From Paralichthys olivaceus (taxonomy: Eukaryota; Chordata; Actinopteri; Pleuronectiformes; Paralichthyidae), in the NCBI RefSeq assembly GCF_024713975.1, contig NC_091103.1, forward strand, positions 7,629,501 to 7,693,500: a stretch of 64,000 nucleotides of DNA. Direction: 5' to 3'. A model generated the notes under the pieces. It was not told where the DNA came from. It saw only the letters and a list, made by a program, of their open reading frames with translations, and searched no databases. Shown piece after piece: positions 24,144-56,709 of this stretch. Numbering within the stretch: position 1 is the stretch's first letter; each line of letters begins with the position of its first letter. Both the position numbers and the translations under genes were made by a program.

Positions 24144-27100
24144 GCTCTCATTGGACAGGGACATGCCTGCAGCCTCTCTCCATTGGGACTGTCCAGTGTC
24201 CACCTGGACGAAGTCTATTCAGGTAACCATGGACACAATACACTTCATCTTCTGCATGTTCCACACAGATGGAGGGGGGGGGGGGGGGTGCTGTAACAGG
24301 CTGGGTGGCAGGAAGTTAAAACAATAAGGGAAACGTGGCCCTGCCAGGAGCATGAGTACTGTTCTCTGATCAGCTCACAGACAGACAGGGGGATACAGGT
24401 TGTCCATGTTGCTCTGTCAGTGGTTGACCCTGCGTTCTCTCTCTCTGCCTTATCTACAGAGACGTCCCAGTATTGACACAGTGTATGATCCTGAGGTGAG
24501 CAAACACTTTACAGAGCATCGTGTATCTTTATTGAGTTTTCCCTCAACCTTTGACAGTCCACACTCCCAGGGCTGTTTCCTAAAATCTGGGTTACAGTCA
24601 GTCACTCACCCAAACTAGGAGAGCACTCAGTCGGGGGACACAACAGTCCCCTTCTAAACCAAATTTAAGATCACTATATCCAGATGTTTTATTTGTATCG
24701 GCACCAAATTGCGCACACTCACATATCTGAAAACACATTCGATTTTTTTCCAGCCCTGACCCAAACCACGTCCTTCCACCAAGTTTCTTGGTAACCTGTC
24801 CAGTAAATCTTTAACTAACAAATGCAGATGAAATTAAAGTTTACAATTTTGATGCAAATGCATGACATGAACAGAAGAATCACCCTGTGGAGGCTGTTTG
24901 ACGAGTGGTGAGTAGAGTTGATAAAGTCTAACTGGACCTCATGTCTCTTCCCTGCAGCCAGCCAGGCTGATGTGTATGAACAAGCCCATCTCCTACACTC
25001 ACACCATTCCAAACAGGTGAGCAGATGTTTTGTCTAATGGCTTCAACTGAGGTGGAAAGTCTTTCAGTGGATTGCCACATCCAAGTGTAAGATCTCCAGT
25101 CCTGTACACACAGCTGACCACATTTATAAATACACTTATTGTTGTTGTCCTTATATGGTGCTTTGCAATTCCACAAGTTAGCAGCAGATGTAACTTTGTC
25201 ACATATAAAAGTTTCATGGAATCTAAGTTGTGTCTATTGTGTGTCTTTGTGCTTGTGTGCAGTGGAGCGTACAGACCAGTCAGGGCAGAGAGTGGAGAGT
25301 ACCTGTACTGTCCTCCTCACAGGTGGCTCAACAACTTGCATGTAAGTTTAAACATCAAACATCTTTTGGATCTGTATCTGTCTCCACTCTCATTGAAATT
25401 AAAACCCTCCATTTATTTTGAACCTTTTGTTGAGATGACGTCATCATGGATCATCCCAGTTTAAACTTGATAAGAACCTTTTATAAAAGGCACAATAAAT
25501 AGTTTCTAGTCCTACAAACAAATCCAGAGGTCTCATGCTGTGCGCTTGTGTTTCTGTTGTGTATTTTCCAGCATGGAGCTGCTGTTCTGCTCTACCACCC
25601 CTGTGCTCCCCTCCACGTGCGTCACTTTCTTTCCGTCCTGGCCAGCTCTTGTTTGTCAGAATACATCATTACACCACATCCACGCCTCAATCAACACATG
25701 GTAAGAAACACTTAAGCTGCTTTCCGACATGCTCTGAACTCAGGGGATCCTCCAGACCTTCTTCAGAGGGGCTGTGTTTGTGACCACTAATCTGACCCCC
25801 CCTAGTATAGACTCCCACAGCAGGAGATTCAGATACAGAAACCTTGTTTTTTAGATTATTTGTCCACCGTGACTAAATCCAGGGGATGAGTTTTCACTGC
25901 TGCCTCTGTGTTCAGCCGATAGCTTTGGTGTCCTGGGGTCGCACTTTGGAGCTGGCTGCTGTGACCTCTTCAGACGTCTGCGATTGGCTGGAGACCCTGA
26001 CAACCACAAGAAATGACTTGAGCAGTGTGACCCACATCAGAAAATATGACCTGCTGCTAGCCTGGCCGGCAAAGCTGCAGCAGCTGCATTATACACATCC
26101 AGAGGAACGTTCAACAAAAATGAAGGTTTGTAGTCTTTACTAATGATTGTGAGGATTTTTATTCACACGTTGTCAACTATAAGTCATTTTACATGCACTA
26201 CAATAAAAGAAGCGTTAAAGAGTCATTCAGCAGTCTGTGAACTGTCTCTAAGTAGCTCTTATTTTAAATCCCCAGGACTCTGTGAGACAGTGCTGTGAGA
26301 AGACCATCTCTTCTCTGCTAAATGAAGCAGTGGAGGCAGAGCTGGAATCCAGCAGGAGGAACGAAAGCTTGACAAAAATGGAAAAGGAAGGGAAAGGCAG
26401 AAAAATAAGAGCTGCCATCAGAGAAACACAGCCGGCCAGTGAGACGGGAGACGTCCAGAACAACAACACCACACTAGTAGCATCTGAGGATTCTCCTCCA
26501 GGGAACAGAACTGTCTCAGATCCTCCTGGTCCAAGTGAAGCTCTTCCTCAATCTAACATCCAAAATCTGAATCAGAGCCTTACAGCCGGGCAGATGACTC
26601 CTTCGGGGTCAAATATGTCTGAGGTTACAAGTGATTCTTTAGAATTAAAGACTTCTGATTCTCAGAAAACGATACAGACAGAAACACTGCAGCTCACATC
26701 TAAACACACTGAAGCCACAAACACAAAACCCTCTCAAACAGAGATTCTTTCAGATGTTGTGAATAGTGAAGACAAGCTCACTGCGAGGCCTGAGGCACTG
26801 GACCTCAGTCCCAGAGATGAAGGTGAAGACTCTGCTGAACACAGCGGGAAAGAGAATGACTCTAAAGAGAAAAATTATATCGCAGCAGACGGGAAGTTGA
26901 GGGACAATGAAGTAGTGGAAGTAAAAGAAAGGGAACTGGAGCATAAGCAAACACACAACACTCCACACTCTCACCACAAAAGTGAAAACAACGGCTTAGA
27001 TTCTGTTTCCAAATCCGATCCACCCCAATCCAAGCAGGCAGCCGTTAACCTGCCGAACAGCCACGACTGTGACAGCTGCAAGGCGGGCGAACACTGCGAC

Positions 27101-27778
27101 TGCACTAAGGCCTCGGCAGCTGACTTCCAAGCCACCATCATGAGCAAGGGGTTGCCGAGGACCCCTAGGACGGACGAGGCCGTGTGGGCCGCAGCAGCAC
27201 TGGGCTTCCTGTTGGTTCTCCTGACGCTGTCCGTGCTTCACAGTCGCCTGTACCGCCACTGGAGGACCACGCCTAGTCTGTACTGGCATGATCCCCGGCA
27301 GGACTATGACAGCGTGGCGGGTGAGTGGACCACACGGGAGTCAAACACAAGAGAACTGATCTTCCTGTGAACAGGTTAATCAGTTTCTCCTCAGCCTTTA
27401 CACTAAATATGTCTGAATTCATCAAGATTCACACATTTCCCCTGTTCAGCAAAGTGATAAAACATTCCTGGATCTGCACCAAAAATTCTTCCTTGGCCCA
27501 TGTCCATTAAGTTTTGTGTTCTGCTGTTTGTGTTTTTTGTGTTATCTTGCTTACAAATGAACAACAAACACACAAACAAAGAAATGAGGTGAAAACATAA
27601 CCTCCCTGCCTGAGGTCAGAATGTACCTACATGTATATTTCTTAACACTGTAATCTCTGTGTGTCTTCTAGACGTGATCCAAAGGAGGTTGAGGATTGCT
27701 AAGAGGAGGCGGAAAAGGGGCAGAAGAAAGGAGTGCGTTCTCCTGCCGAGCTCCTCCAGCTCAGATGAACTTGCGTAG
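23904..27778 (+). CDS. tp53i13: Tumor protein p53-inducible protein 13, type I membrane protein, 593 aa
   Basis: Eight plus-strand exons keep frame: 23904-24020, 24460-24495, 24958-25016, 25263-25341, 25572-25700, 25916-26125, 26276-27320 and 27672-27778. Residues 1-25 form a signal peptide (LTVTVLAALWVSVG). The ectodomain has the family core VLLYHPCAPLHV and PIALVSWGRTLELA, matching LYHPCAHPW and LVLTAWGLALEMA of the human protein. Exon 7 encodes a long Ser/Thr/Asn/Glu-rich linker, then a Cys cluster (CDSCKAGEHCDC). The segment PRTDEAVWAAAALGF opens the transmembrane helix at about 509-535, almost identical to the human one. The tail is Arg/Lys-rich and ends SSSSSDELA. In mammals the gene is induced by p53 and slows growth; its position next to git1 is conserved. 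It is longer than the human protein (393 residues), mainly in the linker. Confidence 0.88.
24091..24141. repeat. (TG)n microsatellite in tp53i13 intron 1
   Basis: About 25 uninterrupted TG units, 70 bases after the donor of exon 1. It is followed by a G homopolymer at 24274-24288. Confidence 0.9.
24159..24168 (+). promoter_or_regulatory. perfect p53 half-site in tp53i13 intron 1
   Basis: GGACATGCCT fits the p53 decamer RRRCWWGYYY with the preferred CATG core. It lies about 140 bases into intron 1 of the p53-inducible gene. No second perfect decamer is adjacent, so it is a half-site and only suggestive. Confidence 0.3.
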
Positions 27779-28031
27779 AAAAATGAAGGAAACGTCATCA
27801 AGAGCTCCAAGAACCCAAGTCTCATGGAATGTAAAAAAGGACAGAAGAGGGAGGTGTTGAATTATCAGAACTCTCTTGTGTCTGTGGAGCTGTCTTCTTT
27901 CCACAGGGCTGGGCCGCACGTTATGCTGGTTAACGTGAGAGGACTCATTTAATTTGTTGCATTTTGAAGCATTAAGATCGGTACTGTAATTATTTTTATT
28001 TCTCCTTGTAAATGGATCCATGAGACGGAGA

Positions 28032-28037
28032 AATAAA
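28032..28037 (+). terminator. poly(A) signal of tp53i13
   Basis: AATAAA lies 254 bases after the stop codon of tp53i13 and is the first in the sense orientation. A second one near 28520 could serve a longer form. Confidence 0.55.
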
Positions 28038-28599
28038 ATCAGAATTTGACTTTTTAAAAAGGAGCCAGACCACTGAGACACATGGGCTCTGCACAAGACT
28101 CAGATTTAACTCAGACTTGATGAAGTATATTTAAGAAAGATTGAAGCCATAAAAACATCAGATCAGAGACTCCAAGACAAGCCCTCAGGTTTCACTCAGA
28201 TCACATTTTAGAGAATACTTACAGTACATTTGTCTGATCACATCCTCCCAGACAGTGCTCAGTGTATAGGGACTCATTTTTCACACTCCATTTTCATCAC
28301 TAACTAGTCTCCAGATCTATTTTTCTACCCAATGAAGGTTTTTTTAATGAGTCACATTGTCTTTGTTGTGAGTAGTATTGTAATACATTGTTTTTACCTG
28401 TTCAGGTCTAGTTTGTGGTAAGTTGCTGTTCTAAGCAACGTTGTGTGCAGCAGGTGTTACTGAATGGTACGAACGTGAATCAATGTATATGAAAGATGTT
28501 TTAAGAACGATTAACACAGACAATAAATCATTGACACAAGAACTGAGTGTGTGAACTGCTTCTGGATGTCTTCTCATATCGTATAACACACATAACAAG

Positions 28600-31500
28600 T
28601 ACTTAAAACTAAATTATGGCTCAAATTACTGCTAGAACACTTCGTGATATTGACATTTGAGTTTAAACAAATCTGAAAACAACTTTCTTATATTGTTTTT
28701 TGAATAAACAAAACATCTTAATAATTAAATTCAATCTCAATTGTGGTATAGCATCAAATCACTACACACATCAGGGCACTTTACATAGTGAGGCTGAGAC
28801 CTTACAAAACTACAACAGTTCCCACAACGAGACAGAATGACTGCATGTTGAAGATAGAAAGTAAAAATAATAGTATGAAGAGCTGGTTCTTTCTTCCTAA
28901 ATGAATTAGCTGGTTTTATAGTATTTACACATCTACAGACCGTGACATAAACTTAAAGTTTTCTAACTTGCCAAGTGATCGTCACAGACTAGTTGTTAAC
29001 ACTAGGTAGCTCTGTTCTGTTAAATCAGGATCGCAGCCCAGGCCTCTCGATATCCTCGAGACACAGATGCAGTATCCATCTTGAAGCAGTGGTTTCCTGT
29101 ATTCCACATTCAGCAAAACCCCATGACGACATCATTTTTAGTTTTCCATAACTCTTTCCTGCATGCGGTGGTCCAATTGAGGTTTTGATTAATTCTGAAG
29201 CCTGTGTTTGACGTAAAGAGGAAAAAAGGATATCTTCTGTGTGTTTCACTCAGGTTTACTATTTCCATGGATAGGTTCTTGTTCATCATGTCCTCCTCTG
29301 TCTGACATCCCTGACTGGTTTAATAAGAATGATCCATGCAGAGAAACCAGAGCGAGAGACAGAGGTGAACTCCAGCAGGGATTTAAACAAAGAATCCTCG
29401 GGTGTGTTTGAGCTGCACATGAGCTCAGGTGCTGCCACCTCACTGAGGACTCTCTGCCACACCCACCTCCAGCAACAGGAGCACAGAGTGGAGAGGGTCG
29501 TCACAGCCCTCATGTACATTTACGTCTAAGAGTGGGATTATAACCTTCCTTTCTGATAATCTCATATTTATACCAGTTTAGTCATGCTGCTATAGGACTA
29601 GATTGTCAGGGAACACACAGAGCTTCTCTCTCCTCCTCCTCCTCTCCATCACATTCATGTCTCATCTATACATGTCACTGACTTTCTCATGAATTAATAA
29701 ATTTTTTCTTGATGTGTTGTTACATGACATCTCTTAAACATCTGTTCATCCTGGGAGAGGGTTCCCTCACATGCTGCTCTCTCTGAGGTTTGTTTTTGGT
29801 TGTTCTTTCTCAACTAGTTGAGGGTTAAGGGCAGAGGGTGTTATTGTTTGTATCTATATAACACTTTACTTGTCTTTCTACAGTAGTTTTTGCCATTCAC
29901 CAATTTATACAGATCATCTATGTGCATCACTTTTTCAATGAAAAGGGACACTTCAGCATTCAGAATGGGGAAGACTGGCATCGAACTGACGACCTTCTGG
30001 TAAGAGATAAACCCTATGAGGCAAATTGTGATTTGTGAATATAATAAACAATTTGATTTGTCAAATTGATGTAGTTTATGTCTACAGTTCCGGCCTTCAG
30101 GTCTTGATTGAAACTTACACACAGATGTAAATGCACATATCAGAAAATAGAGAGAAGAAGCATACTGCAGACACAAGCGGGACAATTAACTTGTTTTTTT
30201 AATTTTATTACAAATGTACAGCTTATGAGTTTCCATTACGATTGACCTTTTTTAAGTCATTGTTTTCTCTACTTTATACAGTTTTAACGTCTTCTGTTAA
30301 AAGATAACTCTCCCATCACCCATCTCCCAAAGTGTAGCGCTGTGAAGAAACATGGGGACATCAACAGTGCGGGCCACGGTGCACTGCCAATGGCTGAGTA
30401 TCAGAAGTGTGTGTGTGTGTGTGTATAATTCACCGGCTGCAAACGTAATGTTTGTACTTGTAGGAAGGCTTGGTCCAACTGAGAAGTGTGTGACGGTGTG
30501 TGTTTGATGTTGGACAAATAAGCATTAACATTCACACTGGAGGCACCCTATGTAGTGTCCATACATTTGGGGGAGGCTGAGGCCGTGTGCGTTTTTAAGA
30601 CCCTCTCCCCCTTGTTTTGAGATGACTGTAGTGCTAAGCTAAAGTGCGCTTCAGACCGCTCTATCTCCCCCCTCCTTCACCGCATCGCTGCATCCTGCAC
30701 CTCTTGTACCTGAACTAAAACCTTTGGAAGAGAGAGGTACATCATGTAGATCCTACTTCATCCAGCTGGTGTTTGAAAATAGTGCAACTGAGACCACACC
30801 TGAATCAAACGTATGTTCTCACTTCCTGTGGATTGTAATAGGATCAGTATATGCTTGACATTCGGTGTCAAGACTTAAGAGCGGAGGAAGAGAGTGAAGA
30901 TTTGGCCTGAAGCTCACTTGAGCCTACAAATAGACATAAATATCTCACAAACATAACCCTAACATATAGCTTAATATAAAATATAGCATGAAAATATACG
31001 TTCATATATATGGCTCTACTCTAAAACTTGGGCGATCATGATTGAGGGGACAAGCTTCTCCGCTGGCCCCGATGTGTGTGTTTGTATGTGTGCAAGTATT
31101 TCTGTAGTTTCAGCAGTCAGTACGTCACTGTAACTCAGCCAGTCATAAAAGGAGATGATGATGTGCAAAGGCATTCAATATCAAACAATGATACATTTCA
31201 AGAGTCTTCCGGACATGATTAGTTTTGACAGGGAACGGAGAAAACGTTCATACTTCGTCCCGCAGAGACGAAACTGCACGAGACACTGAGGAGCACTGAC
31301 AGTCAGACGCCCCAACTGATGACCAGGGGAGGAAAAGCGAAAGACTAAACGTGAATTAAGAGGACAGAGAAGTGCTGAAGGCGGTCTGGCATCAGTTTCT
31401 CAAAGTGTTTGGGGCAAGTTGGGGTTTAATTGCTTCTTGCTAATCGGCAGCAACACAAGAAAAAAAAACTCAACGTTGAGATGTACGGTGAATGCTGTTA

Positions 31501-34065
31501 GAAGGACGACGCCTTCGTTTCAGGAAGGTGAATTTCTAAATGCGCAGAATCCTTCGGAGCCAAGAGGCAAGATTATGCAGAAGACGTTAACCTTAGTTGC
31601 AGGTATAACCACATTTGCTCGGCACAGAACAACTGTGCTTGAACCTACAATAGGTTAAGTGCGTTATCTCTGAAAAGCAAACAAAAAAAAACAACTACTT
31701 TGTTCCCAATGCTGTCTCCCATGAGAGACGGTGAGCTAGAAGTTACAACTTCTAAGGCCCACGTCAGCAGGCCGTGACACAGAACCAAGCGTACGACAGT
31801 GGCTGAGGGCTTGATTGTGCTCGCCACGGTGAAAATAACACATGGCAAAGTAAATCAAGCGCACTCTGAGGTTTCAGAAATTGATTCAAATGAGCATATT
31901 TTTCATTTTCAGCTCCAGTTGACTAGATCTGGTTCTTTCCACAGATCGACTTAAAGCTTCAAGGTAGGGCTGGTAATTTTTCTCTGAAAGACCTTTTATC
32001 TTTATTTGTTTAAATCCACTTCACGCCCCGAAAGCCATCAATAAATAGTTGTTTGAAAAATAGAAAAAGAAAAATCTGCGGCCCTCGTAAAAGAGAAATT
32101 TAATTTGGACCGAAATAAAATGGGCGTACCTGTCCATTACTTTAGCAGCGGAGACATGCACCGCTGAAGCAGAGGCGATAGCTAGAAGTTAGCGACCCAG
32201 TCACGGAAAAGTTGTCTTCCAGCAGTTGTCAGACAGTGTGCGTTCATGTGTTTTGGGGGTGTAGCTTTGATGAGAGGTCCGATGGGAGGGGGTGAAATGG
32301 ATCACTTTCAAAGTGTAGTCTGCTTCTAACTTTTCCAGTATTACCAACCCAAGCTTTAACTGCAACATACCAGTATCGCCAACATGCATGCTAACAAACG
32401 TTTCACTCAACGTTTGTTAGCATGGATTTAAATAATGGATGCTATTCAAAACAAGCACCGAGAAAGCACCCCGGCCTTCTCAGTAGCCAACGGCCCTAAA
32501 ACCAAGAATGGGGGATTCATCCTCGTAAACAGGCTGGACCAAATGGTGCGCTTGATTTTTATCATCCTGCTTGACACAAAAAAAGTGAGTATGAGATTCT
32601 GAGATGATTCCACTAGTTCTATTAGAAGAGGCAAATAAAAGAGGAAACATGAAAAGAGTATTTTGATCCAGATATGCACATAATGCACCAAGGGGTTTTC
32701 AATCTGACAGAGAATCAAAAACAAATCTCCCAAAACTCCAACTCCCCTTTTCGACCACTCGGCCACAGGACAAATTACAACATGAAGAAAAAAACCTCAA
32801 CTGTCACCCACAAAAAAAGAGTCAGAGAGAAATGTTGAGGACCATTTCACAGGTTTTCTTCTGTTTTCTTTACGTGTGCATGTTCATTTAAATCCCAGTA
32901 AGAGGTTGAGCACATTTCTCCTCACCTGTCTCCCCATTCCAATAAATGAGAATCATATTGAGACAATGAAATAAAACATACAGAAACTGTTAAATCAAGA
33001 CAGTGAGTAAAAATATCAATACAAAAAAACAATTGGCATGATAAACAATAACAATAAATCACAATTATTCCAGTGTAAGTGTTTTGTTTTTGTAAGTCAG
33101 TAAGGTTTGTCCTCAGAGGTGCAGACCAAACCAATCTGCAAAAAAAATCAAACAAAGAAAAAGAGGAAAGAAATTCAAACATGCCATATCACGATGTGTA
33201 CCACCGACAATGTGGAGAGATGGGGGTGACAAATCGGAGGAAAGCAGGAACCCCCTGTAAAAGTTAACCCTGGATAAAGTATTTGGGGTGTGGAGCAGGG
33301 TGACGTTAGATGGATGCCAGGGGGTCCGTCTCTGCAGCGGGAGCTCATCCTGTATGGGACGGGACAGGGGACAAGAGGGGCCTTGTGATTTCATTGGCGA
33401 GAGAGAGAGGGGCAAAGGAGCAGGCGGGAGAGGAAAGCAGAGGAGGAACGTCCTGACTCCTCACAGGACAACGGGACGGCAGTGGTTTAAGGTACGTCAC
33501 AGGCTGCAGTGGTTGATCTGACGACCTCCCTCTCTCGCACCATTCACTCCCACTCCCTCTTAACCATGATCAGGGAGGGAGGGATGACGAGGGACAGGTG
33601 AGAATAAATAAAGCGGTTAACAGCTCAGGATCCAGTTCACTGTACATCGCCACCTCTGTATTTCACATATGCTCATCACAGTTAAACAGTTTATTATACA
33701 AATCTGATTCCAATTGTTGCTCCACACTCTAGTTCCCATGTTAGTTCCTCCCGCTCGTCCTCCCCCACTCTCACTTCCACACTTGTGGAATTTCTCCTTT
33801 TTCAGTCCTCGTGTTATATCTCAACCTTGAGCGCTTCCATCCGATTCCTTTCCCATGCATTTTCCAAACTTCTCTCTTCTTTTCCATTCCTCGTCGTGCC
33901 CATCACTCTCTCGGTCACTCCCCGTCCTCCCATCTTTAGTGTGATCACATTATCCGTCTTCATCAATATCCTAGAAGCCCCTCTGTTCCCTCTCAGCCCA
34001 CCCATGCATTGATCTGTTCTTTCTTCCTCTTCCCTCTCAATCTATCCATCCATGCATTTGTTGGG
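28600..34065. other. gap between the converging 3' ends of tp53i13 and git1
   Basis: No coding exon is supported. The right part is presumably git1 3' UTR on the minus strand. Candidate minus-strand AATAAA signals lie at 33695-33690, near 32003 and at 30209-30204, the last followed by an A-rich stretch typical of a transcript end. I cannot tell which is used; the distal one would imply a 3' UTR of almost 4 kb. Repeat relics lie at 29740-30080. Confidence 0.4.
29740..30080 (+). repeat. two fish dispersed repeats, one nested in the other
   Basis: Positions 29745-29830 (CATCCTGGGAGAGGG, then CTGAGGTTTG) and 30012-30075 (TATGAGGCAAATTGTGA, then TTTGTG) look like the two halves of one retroelement 3' tail familiar from fish genomes. 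Between them, 29832-30010 carries a different element: it starts near TATATAACAC and ends with AAGGGACACTTCAGCA and ATCGAACTGACGACC, a phrase also present at 8306-8395. I identify these from remembered consensus wording, not from a search. Confidence 0.45.
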
Positions 34066-53206
<19,141 letters not shown>

Positions 53207-53553
53207 CTCGGAAAGTGGAAGAAACCGAGAGGTGGATGTCGGCGATGATGTGGCTGCTCGCCCTCTTCCCCCCGAGCTGCCGACCGACGTCTGCCGTCAA
53301 CCGATGCGGCCCCTGAATCCCCGGAAGCCGGGTGGTGTGATCGGTTTTCCCGGGCCAGCTGACAGCTGGATTTCCCGTTTGTTCCTGCGGTATCTTCGCC
53401 CACGTTCACCACTGAGCTGCAAGTCTGCAGCGAAGTTCAGTGGACATGGTTCATCTGGCTGCTGGAGTGAACCACCATGTCTGAATATTTACTAAAAACT
53501 GTTCACCGCATTGCCCGCAACTCACCGAGAGACGGCAGCTTTCTACCTGTCAG

Positions 53554-53649
<96 letters not shown>

Positions 53650-55043
53650 GCAGGGAGTGGTGAAAATAATCCTCGTATTCTATAAATACTGAGATTCATT
53701 TCACCTCAACACAGATGATTACAAATGCAGAACAGTACATTTACTTTGTTAGACATCCCACTGACCCACTTACACCATCTTAGTGAATTGGTTTAATATT
53801 CTTTTTTTCTTTCTTTTCTTATTAACTCACCCTTGTTATTAGACTGACAAACAAACATCTATACATTTTTATCAAAAACACATATTGTGTTACAGAAGCA
53901 TGTCAAGGGCATTGACAAGAGACAAGTGTGCAAAATATATTTAAAAAAGTTAATATTATTGAATTATGGGGGAAATTATACTTTCATCTAAGGGTAGTTT
54001 TTTTCAATTTAAGGAGAGGGGCTACTTTCAAATATGTTTTTCAGGGTTTGTGGCTACCAGATAAAGACATTAATATATGTATAAATGAATACAAACATTA
54101 TATTAATATAGATCTATTTTGTGTACATGTTGATATCTCAACTACTATTATTATTGTTATTAGTATTTCCATTTTGTATTTGTTTGTCATATAGGCCTAC
54201 TTAGCAACATGTGATTAAAGTATTGACAAAACAGAAAACCGAGAACCTCTGAAACAGATTAACAAGGAAACACTGACATTAATTCATACAGTAATTTCCC
54301 TAATTGCATTCACACTGAACCTGGACATGCAAAGATGTCAAATTTAACATTTGAAAAAACAAAACTATTAATGAATAGCATATAACACAAACAAAGTCAA
54401 TACAACTGAAACAGCCCATGGCACAAAATGATTTAAACTTTAATGTATTGATGCATTTCATCTTAAATTGACATATCAGCTTTTACCTCCACTATATAAC
54501 CTGTCCCTATACGATATTCCTGCAGGGGAGTTATACCATGCGGTGGATTTCTTTATATATATATATATATATATTCGTTGTATGATTTTTCTGGGGTATT
54601 AACACTCCTCCATGAGGCAGCAGATTGGCTGCGAGTGCGCACATTTCAGTGCAGCTTGTCAGCGCATCTTTCTCAGTCACCGCCGGATGGGAGGAGAGGA
54701 GAGGGATAGATGCGTTAGAGTCAGCAGAGGGAGAGGAAGAGAGAGAGAGAAGGGGGGGAGGCAAGAGGTGGAGGAGCGGTTCGTTATCAGACGTAAAGGT
54801 GTAGCCAACGAGGGGCTTCTTCCTCTAAATGATTTCCACTTTCACTGGCCGTTTATTCTGAGCAAAGAGCGAGTCGGGGAGTCATCCACTGCTCCTGACG
54901 CGTAAGGGCTGCCCCTGTACGCCTCCAGCCACCACCGCCGCCGATAAAGGATGATAGGCTTGATTGTGTAGCGCAAATTAACATCAAAGTGTCATTACAA
55001 TACACAGTGAGGAAGAGGAGGAGGTATACGCTATGATCCGAAG
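53207..55043. promoter_or_regulatory. head-to-head interval between git1 and ankrd13b
   Basis: The start codons of git1 (minus) and ankrd13b (plus) are 1.84 kb apart and face away from each other. The first 260 bases next to git1 are CpG-containing and likely 5' UTR and promoter. A (CA)n tract of about 45 units fills 53558-53647. Positions 53700-54540 are AT-rich without features. An (AT)n run lies at about 54554-54574. Positions 54600-55040 are GC-richer and probably hold the ankrd13b promoter and 5' UTR. Confidence 0.5.
53558..53647. repeat. (CA)n microsatellite between git1 and ankrd13b
   Basis: About 45 uninterrupted CA units, 350 bases upstream of the git1 start codon. Confidence 0.9.
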
Positions 55044-55151
55044 ATGATCTCTGCCAAGAAAACTCCGGAGAAGAGTCGTTATCCTATCCACTATTTGGTG
55101 TGGCACAACAAGCACCGACAGCTGGAGAAGGAGCTGGCAACGAACGAGCAG
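55044..55151 (+). CDS. ankrd13b: Ankyrin repeat domain-containing protein 13B, first coding exon (partial gene)
   Basis: ATG at 55044 (A at -3) opens 36 codons ending in CAG before a consensus donor GTGAGA, phase 0. The product starts MISAKKTPEKSRYP and continues HYLVWHNKHRQLEKEL, matching the N-terminus of human ANKRD13B (YPLHYLVWHNRHRELEKE). ANKRD13 proteins bind ubiquitinated cargo at the plasma membrane through C-terminal UIMs. Family membership is clear; the B paralogue is chosen because its neighbour is git1, as in human. An upstream ATG at 55033 runs into a stop after three codons. The remaining exons lie to the right of the window. Confidence 0.85.
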
Positions 55152-56709
55152 GTGAGACAGAGACGAGCGATCAGACTCACATCACATCTCCTTTAGTGAT
55201 GCGGGCCTGGCTTTATTGTAAGGGTTTATATGGGCGTGTGTGTGTGTGTGTGTGTGTGTGGATTTCAGAGGTGGTGGTAGTGAGGATGTCATCCATGGAC
55301 CACCTCACTGAGGAGTCTGCTCAGTGAACTGGAATAGCGCAGTTAATTGTTATCAGTAGGATGGAGGGAGACACTTAACACCATGGTCGTGTTACTTGAA
55401 TCCATGACAGACTTTACATGTCAAGGATCTGCTTTATTCCCTGCACTGCACTACATTGGAATCAAAATACCCACCCTTCCACTCGTTTTAGTTAGCATGC
55501 CTAGGAAGTTATGTCAGGAGTTTATTCCTGGAAAAAATCCAAGTGTAATTGACTGTAAATGCTGAGTCTGTTTGTGTTGCAGTGTGAATGTGTGTGTGTT
55601 TGTCATCTCTGTCAGCGGTGCTTTATGCCAGTGTAGCATAATTCTAAAAACTGTATGCTCTCTACCTTCCCACCGGCACGTTAACCATTTGTGAGTGGGT
55701 GAGACAATGCGGATTCTAGGAATAATGACATCCATCACAGCAAATACAGTAATTGAATCATTAAGCTATAGTACAAGCTTTCCAGAGGAGGTGTTTGTCA
55801 TAATCAAAAGCAGAAAATAATTATTTTCACCTATACTGGTCATGTTACAGCATTAAGGTCGACAGACTTGATAATATGACAACAATTATTCTTTCTTATG
55901 TGTGTAAGAAAGAAAGTGACTAAGTAAGAGCTTGTATGTGTTTCAACTCTGTCTTTTTGTTTTCTGCAACTCGACTGAGGCGCTTTGTCATTACATAAGA
56001 GATGCTCTGAGGGTTTGCAACTAAACAGATTTTCCAGTGCATGCATCATGCAGCGGTCTCAATACATCGCACATGTACACTTGCCCACACACATTTACGC
56101 ACACCTGCTTGCACATGCTTATCTTCTTGTGGTTTTAAAATCATAACTAAGGAAGGTCTCTCTTCACACCAAAATGGTCAGCAAGTGCCCCAGCCATCAA
56201 TTGGTTTACCACAATCCAGAGTGAGGGAATGTGATAATGACATTTAACGTTTAACCCTTGACCATAATTACAACTACATGGTGAAACTGATCTCACCTCG
56301 AGGCTTAAAGAACCAGCTAAGACCTGGTAGTAGAGTCACTACAGGTAACAAACAATTTCTTAGAAATGGAAGCTGGAAATGAACTGTGTACACTCTGCAA
56401 AACCTTTTCCAAAACTGTGTAACTTTGCCATTGGTTAATACTCATCTTCAGCCCATTTTCATTCATTACTAAAATAAAAAGAACCTCTCTTTCTGGTTTG
56501 GTTATAAAAGTTGAGTGCAGATTCCTTGTAAACATCCATCTTTAGCCTGTAGCTACACTAGTTGTGTGAACATTGTCAGTCCACAGTCAGTCAATTTCTA
56601 TGTGTAGTTTGAAATGTCTTGAAAACTATTGGATATATTGCCATTAAATTTGGTGCAAAACCGATAGTCATTGTCTCCAGAGGGTGAATAACCTTGATAT
56701 TTGATCCAC

